Positions 24,307-31,271 of a DNA stretch of 34,858 nt are shown here, piece by piece. Below the pieces are notes generated by a model that saw nothing but the letters and a program-made list of their open reading frames with translations, was not told where the DNA came from and ran no database searches. A program made the translations under genes and the position numbers. How positions within the stretch are numbered: position 1 is the stretch's first letter; each line of letters starts with the position of its first letter. This stretch comes from Bacillota bacterium (GTDB lineage: Bacteria > Bacillota > UBA4882 > UBA10575), in NCBI GenBank assembly GCA_012839115.1, contig DUNX01000013.1, positions 1 through 34,858 on the forward strand, in the 5' to 3' direction.

Positions 24307-25467
24307 TTGGAGAGAAATATTAAAAAGACTGTATTTGTTGTTTTTACTATCCTTCTTTTCCTTCTTCAGCTACCGGTTTTGGCCGTAGAGGAAGAAGTAG
24401 TGATTGAGGTGGAAGGGTTTGCCGTGGTGAAAGAGGGAAACCTTGCCCGCGCCCGTGAGTTGGCGGTTAGCGACGGCCTCCGTTCAGCAGTTGAACAAGT
24501 GGTGGGACTACTGGTTGACAGCAGAACCCGGGTGCGCAACTACGAACTGATTGAAGACTCGATTTTAATCCGTTCCACGGGTTATGTTACCGGTTATGAA
24601 ATCCTCTCCACCCGGTTGGTAGGGGGGACCCTTGGGGTACAACTCCGGGTACGGGTCCGCCGGGAGGAACTGGTCCGTGATCTTGACCATCTTCAGCTAA
24701 TCTTATCCCGGGCCAATGATCCCCGGATTATGGTGGTTATTCCTGAGAAACATCTCCGGCGGTCTGTACCTGACCCGGCGGCGGAAACGGAGATTATTCG
24801 CCGTCTGGTGGACGCCGGATTTCGCCTTGTCGATCAGACACAAGTGGCAAAGGTACGCGAGAGTGAGATGTTGCGGCTGGCCGTAGCCGGTGACGAAGAA
24901 GCCCGGCGTCGCCTGGCCGCCGAATATGACGCAGAGATCCTAGTGACCGGTGAGGCCTTCAGCGAATTTGTCGGTAATTTTCGCGGTTTAATCTCCTGCC
25001 GGGCCCGGGTGGAGGTCCGTGTGCTCAGGGCTGATACCGGTGAAATTTTAACCGCCTACGCTGTTCATGAGAGCGGCGTTGATATCAGCGAAGCCGCTGC
25101 CGGGAAAAAAGCCTTGACCAAAGCCGGAAGCAGTATCGCCGATTACCTGGTGGAGGCAATTCCATCGCAACTTGTTGAGAGTCGCCGCAGTATCCAGATT
25201 TTCGTCAGTAACCTTACCTTCTCCGACCTGTTGGTTCTTGAGCGTAATCTAAAAGAAACCCCGATGGTCGAGAATGTTTTTATCCGGGATTTTACCAGCG
25301 GCAACGCACGGTTGGATGTGGAAACGCCGCTCCTGCCTGTTCAGTTGGGTGAAGAGATGACTTGTTGGCCGGAATTGCCCCTCGAAGTTACCGGTATTTC
25401 CGGAGCTAAGATTGAATTTGAGAAAAAAAACTTTGCCGGGGAAGATATTAAGGAGGTAGCAGAATGA
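24307..25467 (+). CDS. FlgT-like exported protein
   Basis: A 386-residue exported protein with a signal peptide (1-26, ending VLA). Residues 30-125 resemble the N-terminal domain of FlgT/LPP20-type proteins: NLARARELAVSDGLRSAVEQVVG, NYELIEDSILIRSTGYVTGYE, then a beta hairpin. Residues 138-260 resemble a TolB/CsgG-like alpha/beta domain (MVVIPEKHL, then YDAEILVTGEAF). The rest is an unassigned C-terminal domain. FlgT helps build the flagellar outer-membrane ring in Vibrio, but no flagellar gene is near, so another envelope role is as likely. TTG at 24307 follows GAGGGTGG, and the GTGGAAAATTG start context resembles that of the upstream gene. Confidence 0.7.
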   Translation: MERNIKKTVFVVFTILLFLLQLPVLAVEEEVVIEVEGFAVVKEGNLARARELAVSDGLRSAVEQVVGLLVDSRTRVRNYELIEDSILIRSTGYVTGYEILSTRLVGGTLGVQLRVRVRREELVRDLDHLQLILSRANDPRIMVVIPEKHLRRSVPDPAAETEIIRRLVDAGFRLVDQTQVAKVRESEMLRLAVAGDEEARRRLAAEYDAEILVTGEAFSEFVGNFRGLISCRARVEVRVLRADTGEILTAYAVHESGVDISEAAAGKKALTKAGSSIADYLVEAIPSQLVESRRSIQIFVSNLTFSDLLVLERNLKETPMVENVFIRDFTSGNARLDVETPLLPVQLGEEMTCWPELPLEVTGISGAKIEFEKKNFAGEDIKEVAE

Positions 25468-26336
25468 TGAGAAAGAAAAAGAACCGGATCCATTTGGCGC
25501 TATTTTGTAGTCTTTTCCTTCTTTTTACCGCCAGCGTCATCAGCAGTACCGCGGTAATTGAAGAAGTTGGCGTTGGAGAGATCCATTGGGAAACTGGTGT
25601 TATCCGGGTAGTGGGTTACGGTGCGGCGCCAAAAGGGATCCCTGGCGCCATCGGCAGATTGCTGGCACAGAGGGCTGCTAAAGCCGATGCCTACCGCAAT
25701 GCCCTGGAAGTAATTGAAGGGGTTAGGGTCCGTAGTGAAACATTGGTTGAAAACTTCACGGTGGTCAGCGATGAAATCCGCTTGAGTATGCAAGGGTTCA
25801 TCAAGGGAGGCCACTTTGAGCAGGTTAGTTTCGACATGGAGAACACCTGTGAAATTATACTGGTGCTTCCTTTAGGAGGACAAAAAGGACTCAGTTCATT
25901 GCTCCTCAATACCGTGCAGCAACTGCCATCCCTGGGAACGGCTCCACCGGTGGAAATTTTGCCAGGACCTGTCGAAACCGCCAGGAAAAAGTATACAGGG
26001 ATTGTTATTGATACCAGAGGACTTGATGTAAAACCTGCTCTTTACCCCCAAGTCTTTGATGCCAAAGGTTACCTTTTATACGGTCCAACCATGGTCAGTG
26101 TGGACCGGACTGATTTTTCAACCATGGTGGCGTATTCGCGCTCTCTTGAGAAAGGGCTGGCTATGCCGCGGGTGGCGGGAAATCCATTGTTGATTAAGGC
26201 GGTCGACACTGTTAAGAGTAGCGACGGTGAGGCCACTGACATTGTTCTGAACAGCGAAGCAGCCGCTCTTTTCCGTCAGGCTACTGCTGAAAACGACCTG
26301 CTGGCCAAGGCGGCTGTGGTTTTCATTATCGACTGA
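25464..26336 (+). CDS. LPP20-like exported protein
   Basis: A 290-residue protein with an N-terminal signal or anchor segment (residues 9-30, no lipobox). Residues 36-140 match the LPP20-type pattern: IHWETGVIRVVGYGAAP, then AQRAAKADAYRNALEVIEGVRV and a short LVLPLGG strand. Residues 175-290 match a second domain often found behind it: YTGIVIDTRGLDVKPALYPQVFDAKG, then PLLIKAVDT and VVFIID. Function unknown; relatives occur mainly in bacteria with an outer membrane. The ATG overlaps the upstream stop (ATGA) and has AAGGAGG 8 bases before it, so translation is coupled. Confidence 0.75.
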   Translation: MMRKKKNRIHLALFCSLFLLFTASVISSTAVIEEVGVGEIHWETGVIRVVGYGAAPKGIPGAIGRLLAQRAAKADAYRNALEVIEGVRVRSETLVENFTVVSDEIRLSMQGFIKGGHFEQVSFDMENTCEIILVLPLGGQKGLSSLLLNTVQQLPSLGTAPPVEILPGPVETARKKYTGIVIDTRGLDVKPALYPQVFDAKGYLLYGPTMVSVDRTDFSTMVAYSRSLEKGLAMPRVAGNPLLIKAVDTVKSSDGEATDIVLNSEAAALFRQATAENDLLAKAAVVFIID

Positions 26337-26356
26337 TGAAAATTAATTATAGGGTA

Positions 26357-26368
26357 TCGCGCGCGCGA
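26357..26368. other. TCGCGCGCGCGA palindrome
   Basis: A 12-base palindrome of alternating C and G between the LPP20-like and TPR genes. It is one of three CG-alternating sites in the window, all in gaps between genes. Confidence 0.5.
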
Positions 26369-26418
26369 ATCATTTTACCTCTAATAAACGTAATAAACGA
26401 AAAGGAGTGAGGGGGACG

Positions 26419-27501
26419 ATGAGAAAAATAAAATTCCCGGTGGCTTTATTGTTGATCTTTTTTCTTTTGACCGCATCAATCCCTGTTGCGGCAGGGGAAA
26501 GAGGGTTTTCATCCGCAGGGGCTTCCGGGGATCGCAGTAGAGAAACCATCACTACTGTTGCTGTGGTGACCGTGGTGGTGGCTGTGGGTCTCCTTATCCG
26601 CTCTGCGGCCCGGAACAGCAAAGCAAAGGGGTTTTACAGGCAGGGAGAAGATTACGCTGCTCAAGGCCGGTGGGATCTGGCGGCCGATGCTTTTGCCGAA
26701 GCGGCAAAGATCAACCCCAAATACAGGGACGTTAAGAGTAAATTGGCCTATGCCAGGGAGCAAGCGGAAAAGATGTTGATCGCCTTGGGTGACGAGGCCA
26801 GGGAAAAAGAAAAACTGGAAGATGCTTTGCACTATTACCAAAAAGCCCTGAAATACCAGCCTGATTCTGTGTTGGCCCGTGCCCGGCTGGAGGATTTAGG
26901 CCGTCAGATGGTGGCCGTCTATTACCGGCGGGGACAGGTATATGAGACACAGAACAGGTGGGAGGAGGCGCTCCGTGAATATGAGCAGGCCTACCATATT
27001 GATCCCTACTATGAAGACCTTAGCGATCGCTATCTGCGGGCTAAAGTAAAAGTGGAAGGGGAACAAAGGCTTTTGGGTGTTTTGTATTTCCTGAACTACA
27101 GCGACTACCCCGGGCTAGAAGCCTTCCTTCTCCAAGCGGTCCATGCCGAATTGGCCGCTGCAGGCGCCCACCGTTACGTTGTGATTGACTACAGGCGGGT
27201 GCAAAGCATTATTGGCGAACAAGCGGAAGCCCTTGGCGAGCGGTTTGACGACAGTCTGGCCATGGATATGGGTCGCTTGTTGGGAGCCGATGCCGTACTG
27301 ACCGGGGAGATCCGGGCTGTATCGCAGCAGGGGAGGAGAATCCGGATCCAGGTGGCAGCGAAGATTCTTGCGGTCCCCGGAGCAAAAGTCCTGAAGGAAG
27401 TAGAGCTCAGCCACACTTTCTCCAGGAAAATGACGATGGACGACCTTCCGGAGGTCATGCCCGAAGTTGCGCAGGAGTTGGCAAAAAAAATCCTCCAGTG
27501 A
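26419..27501 (+). CDS. TPR protein with a C-terminal CsgG/TolB-like domain
   Basis: A 360-residue envelope protein. Residues 1-26 are a signal-like segment ending VAA, and a second hydrophobic helix lies at about 43-61, so it is probably held in the inner membrane. Three TPR-like repeats follow (GFYRQGEDYAAQGRWDLAADAFAEA from 71, EDALHYYQKALKYQPDS from 134, and YRRGQVYETQNRWEEALREYEQAYHIDP from 169). Residues 215-360 form a CsgG/TolB-like alpha/beta domain (YVVIDYRRVQSIIGEQ, GRLLGADAVLTGEI). ATG at 26419 has AAAGGAG 11 bases upstream. Its last codons contain the terminator of the opposing gene. Confidence 0.75.
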   Translation: MRKIKFPVALLLIFFLLTASIPVAAGERGFSSAGASGDRSRETITTVAVVTVVVAVGLLIRSAARNSKAKGFYRQGEDYAAQGRWDLAADAFAEAAKINPKYRDVKSKLAYAREQAEKMLIALGDEAREKEKLEDALHYYQKALKYQPDSVLARARLEDLGRQMVAVYYRRGQVYETQNRWEEALREYEQAYHIDPYYEDLSDRYLRAKVKVEGEQRLLGVLYFLNYSDYPGLEAFLLQAVHAELAAAGAHRYVVIDYRRVQSIIGEQAEALGERFDDSLAMDMGRLLGADAVLTGEIRAVSQQGRRIRIQVAAKILAVPGAKVLKEVELSHTFSRKMTMDDLPEVMPEVAQELAKKILQ

Positions 27502-27511
27502 TTGAGGAGGA
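27483..27511 (-). terminator. Intrinsic terminator of the EF-hand lipoprotein gene, inside the TPR gene end
   Basis: On the minus strand, TCCTCC (27506-27511) pairs with GGAGGA (27491-27496) around a 9-base loop, followed by eight T (27483-27490). It overlaps the final codons and stop of the plus-strand TPR gene and lies about 160 bases past the lipoprotein stop. Confidence 0.7.
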
Positions 27512-27618
27512 ATTTGCCGGACCTGAAAAATTTGAAACCTGCAAGCAGGTTAAATCTGCTGGCAGGTGGGGTTTATTACAGGCTCCGGTGACCAGGCTGT
27601 ATATACAAGGAAGCACGC

Positions 27619-27648
27619 GGCCCGCACGCCTCGTCGCTGTGCCGGGCC
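27619..27648. other. GC-rich hairpin between convergent genes
   Basis: GGCCCGCAC (27619-27627) pairs with GTGCCGGGCC (27639-27648) with one bulged base. No T-run follows on either side. A second short palindrome, AACCTGCAAGCAGGTT, lies at 27536-27551. Confidence 0.5.
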
Positions 27649-27668
27649 GGGCTTACCTTTACTCTAAC

Positions 27669-28577
27669 CTATGCCTCTTCAATACTTAAAAGATACTGAT
27701 CGTCACCAGTTTCCTCTAATTCAATAATATACCTTGTGGCTTTCTTGCCCTTTCCTACTTTAAACTTCTTATTAATCGGGAAAAACATTGCCTTCTTTTT
27801 GTATTCAATCCGGACCATATCTTCGTCGGAGAATCTCCCGTCCAGATTCCAATCAACCACGCTTATAGGTACAGTCTTTTTCCTATCCAGTTTCTGCTCG
27901 CCGTAGAGATAGGTACGGTTGCCTATTTTAGCTGTGATGAACATATCGATCCGTTCATCTTCTACTTCAAGACCTGTGGCAACGCCCCTATCATCTTTTA
28001 CAGTTCTTACTACTACTGGAATACACTCGATTAAATAATCAATCTCCAGGATATACTCATTGTTCGAATACGGATCAAGAAAAGAGGCCAGACCGTAACC
28101 GCTGTGTTTCGTTCCGTCGTCGGTCCTGCTTCTCATGTTAACACGGTCCCGTCCGACACGGATCTTTTCTTCAAGTGCATTGATCCTGACTTCTTCCCCT
28201 TGTGAGTCATACACCTTTAAGTAGCTGAAGTTTTCCGGTGGAAGCTCGGCGAAATCAACCTGCAGTGTATAAGGTTCTTCACTAAGGAGAATCTCTTTGG
28301 TGAAGCTCAGCTTCGGGTATAACTCAAATGGATAGACATAATAACTGGTAAAGGCTCTTTTAACCGCACTGCTGAACTCCTCAGATATTGATTCCAAAAT
28401 AGAGTCGGTTCCCTTTTTCGGCCTTGGCTTATACGCATAGACTTCAAGGTAGGGAAGACCGTCGTCTTTTAGGGTCAATTTAACTTGTCCAGAGAGATCG
28501 TATGAACTCAAATCGGCACAGCCCGCTGTTCCCAGCAGGAAAAGAATGATTAACCCCAAACAAATCTTCTGCCGCAC
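27669..28577 (-). CDS. Lipoprotein with an EF-hand-like loop
   Basis: A 302-residue lipoprotein. The signal peptide ends LLGTAGC with C20 as the lipidation site; Thr at -3 is unusual but tolerated. The body is beta-rich and of no family I recognise. Near the C-terminus, DWNLDGRFSDED (242-253) has the calcium-ligand pattern of an EF-hand or dockerin loop (D242, N244, D246, D253), so calcium binding is plausible. GTG at 28577 has TTAGGAGG 8 bases upstream. It has its own promoter and converges on the four-gene envelope cluster. Confidence 0.82.
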   Translation of the reverse strand: MRQKICLGLIILFLLGTAGCADLSSYDLSGQVKLTLKDDGLPYLEVYAYKPRPKKGTDSILESISEEFSSAVKRAFTSYYVYPFELYPKLSFTKEILLSEEPYTLQVDFAELPPENFSYLKVYDSQGEEVRINALEEKIRVGRDRVNMRSRTDDGTKHSGYGLASFLDPYSNNEYILEIDYLIECIPVVVRTVKDDRGVATGLEVEDERIDMFITAKIGNRTYLYGEQKLDRKKTVPISVVDWNLDGRFSDEDMVRIEYKKKAMFFPINKKFKVGKGKKATRYIIELEETGDDQYLLSIEEA

Positions 28578-28637
28578 AAAACCAACCTCCTAATCAAAAA
28601 TATCAGGGAATACAAAATTCTTGAGAATGTTATCATT

Positions 28638-28666
28638 ATTATATAACTTTTTTCCCGGCCATTCAA
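28638..28666 (-). promoter_or_regulatory. Promoter of the EF-hand lipoprotein gene
   Basis: On the minus strand, TTGAAT (28661-28666), a 17-base spacer and a perfect TATAAT (28638-28643). The leader is about 55 bases. Confidence 0.65.
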
Positions 28667-28733
28667 TCAGTAAAGAATTTGCAGAAACTTTTTCACTGTT
28701 GACACGTATAGACAGTTGGGAGGGGTTGATTCG

Positions 28734-29900
28734 ATGAAGAATGGCAAATCGCTTTTTATCAATCTTATTCTCTGTATTCTTCTCTTATTCTTTATAACAC
28801 CTACAGTTGCGCCGGCAAAAAATAGCGTACCGGCTGAAAACGGAGAAACCAACCCTGAAAAAATGCGGGTGAACCTCTTGGAAAAGGCATTGGAACCGCA
28901 CGATCCGTTAACAGCGGCCAAAGCATGGGCGGAAGCAGTAAAAACCAGAAATGGAGCCTGGCAATACGCGCTCCTGTCCCCGGAGTTAAAGGAGGAGTAC
29001 TACGACCGGTTTACAGAGATGAACTGGACCACCGGGACGTCAAGCCCGTGGATTGAGAAGTATAAAGTAACCGAGAGATACAGGGTTGGTGAGGAATTTC
29101 GCCGGTTTGCGGTGGAATTCACCTATACCGATTCAACCAAAACAACTTTTACTACGAAAGAATATATAACTGTCCGCAAACACGAAGATGCCTGGCTGGT
29201 AGCGCAGATCGAGAAGATTGAGGCAGCGGGAGAAATCACGAAACTGCCTGGCGGGGCCGGCGTATCGGAAAAGAAAATCTTCATCGAAGATACGGGTGCG
29301 CAGAATAGCGCCAGTAAAGGCTATGACAAGGCAAATGTGCTCATCGGTAACGAAACCAAGATCTATAAAGGTTATACTGACCAGGAGCTTACTGTGGATG
29401 ATCTACAGAAAGGGGAGAGGGTGGAAATTGTTTTTACCGATGATCCCAGGCTTATGATCTATCCTGTTACCGCCAAAGCAGAAACCATCCGCCGGATGGA
29501 ACCGGGAGATTCAGCACTGGTCTATGAAAACAGGCAGTACAAGTTTGCCCTGTCTTTACCAGAGACTTGGCAGGGTTTCCAGGTGGTGACTGAGGAATGG
29601 GAAGGTCTTGGCAGAAACGGCAAGACAGTGGAGACCGGTCCGGTTATTAAGTTCCGGCATCCGGAGTGGACGGACGGCAACCCGCGACAGGATATCCCGA
29701 TCATGGTCTTTACCATTGCCCAATGGAAAAAAATGCAGCAGGAGAAGTTTCATGTCGGCGCTGCGCCGGTGGGACCAAGGGAACTCGGGCGGAACGCTCA
29801 ATATGTCTTTTCCCTCCCGGCCCGTTATAACTTTGCTTTTCCCACCGGCTATGAGGAAGTGGAGGAGATTATAGAAAACGACCCCCTCACACCGCTCTGA
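28734..29900 (+). CDS. Secreted three-part protein with a PsbP/DUF1795-like C-terminus
   Basis: A 388-residue exported protein with a signal peptide at about 1-28. Residues 55-165 resemble an NTF2-like fold (DPLTAAKAWAEAVKTRNGAWQYALLSPE, then a strand-rich part ending DAWLVAQIEK). Residues 178-255 look like a small OB-like beta domain (VLIGNETKIYKGY, LQKGERVEIVF). Residues 265-388 resemble PsbP/DUF1795-type domains (QYKFALSLPETWQGFQVV at the start). These are fold-level guesses from pattern only. ATG at 28734 has GGGAGGGG 8 bases upstream; a TTG at 28716 would have no ribosome site. A TTGACA lies at 28699-28704 but has no -10 partner. Confidence 0.75.
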   Translation: MKNGKSLFINLILCILLLFFITPTVAPAKNSVPAENGETNPEKMRVNLLEKALEPHDPLTAAKAWAEAVKTRNGAWQYALLSPELKEEYYDRFTEMNWTTGTSSPWIEKYKVTERYRVGEEFRRFAVEFTYTDSTKTTFTTKEYITVRKHEDAWLVAQIEKIEAAGEITKLPGGAGVSEKKIFIEDTGAQNSASKGYDKANVLIGNETKIYKGYTDQELTVDDLQKGERVEIVFTDDPRLMIYPVTAKAETIRRMEPGDSALVYENRQYKFALSLPETWQGFQVVTEEWEGLGRNGKTVETGPVIKFRHPEWTDGNPRQDIPIMVFTIAQWKKMQQEKFHVGAAPVGPRELGRNAQYVFSLPARYNFAFPTGYEEVEEIIENDPLTPL

Positions 29901-30148
29901 TAGCTGTTTTCTTTAGACACTAGATAGCATTTGCTGCCTCCTGTTAACAGTTCAGGAACCTGTTCCAAAGAAGGTCGGCCGGTCTTGAACCAGGGAGGTG
30001 TCTTTCTCTTCACACAAACGGTTTGGATGCCCCGCCGGATACACCCGGCAATATTCATTTTATGATAAAATAATCTATATCGTGACAAAGGAGTCATTGG
30101 GTTACGGGCGGCTGTAAACCTTGGAACAAAAACTGAAAGGAGAAAATT

Positions 30149-30913
30149 ATGAAAAAGGTCAGATATCACGAGATGCTTCCCTATGAAATCCTCGAAAGGC
30201 GAAGCCGTTTTCCTGCCGCCTTCATCGGCCTCGGCGGCCTGGAGTGGCACGGCGAACACCTGGCCGTAGGGAACGATGCGTTGAAAGCGGAGAAACTCTG
30301 CGAGTTGGCGGCGGAACGGTCGGGCGGATTTGCCTTTCCAACCCTTTGGTATGGCGAACCGAGAACCACCGGCCTCCTTGAGGTTACCCATGATCAGGAC
30401 GGTCAAATAAAAGCGCGAATGGGATTTGAGAAAAAACACTACACAGAAGAGTATGATGGTTTCCGGCGGATTCCCGAAGAACAGGTGCAGTTTTACAGGG
30501 AGTTGATCTTTCATGTGCTTGTCCAAATGCATACCTTAAAGATGCGGGCAGTATGCTTGCTCTGTGGGCACTATCCTTTACTTACATGGATTTCCGAAGT
30601 CATAGAGGAGTTCAACTCTGCCTATGCTGATACACAAGTATTTGCTGGAACCGAATTTCACTATGTAGGGGAGACGGATGCGGTTGGTGGAGACCACGCG
30701 GCAAAATGGGAAACATCTTACCTGTGGTATCTGCGTCCGGATTGTGTGGACATGAGTGTTTACTTACATGAAGAAAAACCTATCCTTGGTATTCTTGGGG
30801 AGAACCCCCGCCAATCAGCCTCAATTGAACTGGGGCGGAAGGCTACAGAACTGATTGTCGACGGAATGGTGGCCAAAGCAAGAGAATTGTTGAAGAAGAA
30901 AGAAGGGCTATGA
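30149..30913 (+). CDS. Creatininase-family amidohydrolase
   Basis: A 254-residue metal-dependent amidohydrolase. The family metal ligands can be traced: E32, H34 and D43 in GGLEWHGEHLAVGND, H141 in CGHYPLL, and E188 in GGDHAAKWETS. The spacing E-x-H-x8-D fits the family, though the usual GSxEQHGPHLP text is altered and the GHGGN or GHYEN motif reads GHYPL. Members include creatininase, formamide hydrolases and peptide-maturation enzymes such as MftE; the substrate here is unknown. ATG at 30149 has GAAAGGAG 8 bases upstream. A terminator-like hairpin follows it. Confidence 0.85.
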   Translation: MKKVRYHEMLPYEILERRSRFPAAFIGLGGLEWHGEHLAVGNDALKAEKLCELAAERSGGFAFPTLWYGEPRTTGLLEVTHDQDGQIKARMGFEKKHYTEEYDGFRRIPEEQVQFYRELIFHVLVQMHTLKMRAVCLLCGHYPLLTWISEVIEEFNSAYADTQVFAGTEFHYVGETDAVGGDHAAKWETSYLWYLRPDCVDMSVYLHEEKPILGILGENPRQSASIELGRKATELIVDGMVAKARELLKKKEGL

Positions 30914-31271
30914 GTCGATTATCCAACCACAAGTTAAAGGGTGAAGATATCGCTGCTAAGGGCAAACCGGTAGATACGTATACCATTAAGAGGATACATG
31001 TCAACATAGTTTAAAATTTGAACAACATAAGAACAGAGATATTTGCATAACCCTTTATGGTCAATCTATAAGGGGTTATAATTTTCTCCTTCCCGTAACG
31101 CATATTTGCTGTCTACAGCGGCTATTTTTCATCCGGAACCGTCACGTCAGATATGGAGAATACTCATAAGGAGGATTTTGGAAAATAATCGAGAAAATAA
31201 AACTGGTATTTTTCTATTTGATATTCTACGATAGATAATTTTCATAATTAAGATATAAAGGAGAAACGCCC
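30914..31271 (+). other. 358-base gap before the histidine kinase
   Basis: Apart from the terminator at 31047-31086, I see AT-rich DNA with no convincing promoter. An 18-codon TTG frame after AAGGAGG at 31169 has too short a spacing to be called. Confidence 0.4.
31047..31086 (+). terminator. Terminator-like hairpin after the creatininase-family gene
   Basis: ATAACCCTTTAT (31047-31058) pairs with ATAAGGGGTTAT (31068-31079), 12 bp with one G-T type pair and a 9-base loop, followed by AATTTTC. The T-run is short. Confidence 0.55.

Noticed and set aside
29936-29974. Palindromes CTGTTAACAG and GGAACCTGTTCC, considered as a LexA box
   Set aside because: The Bacillota LexA site needs GAAC and GTTC four bases apart; here the gap is two.
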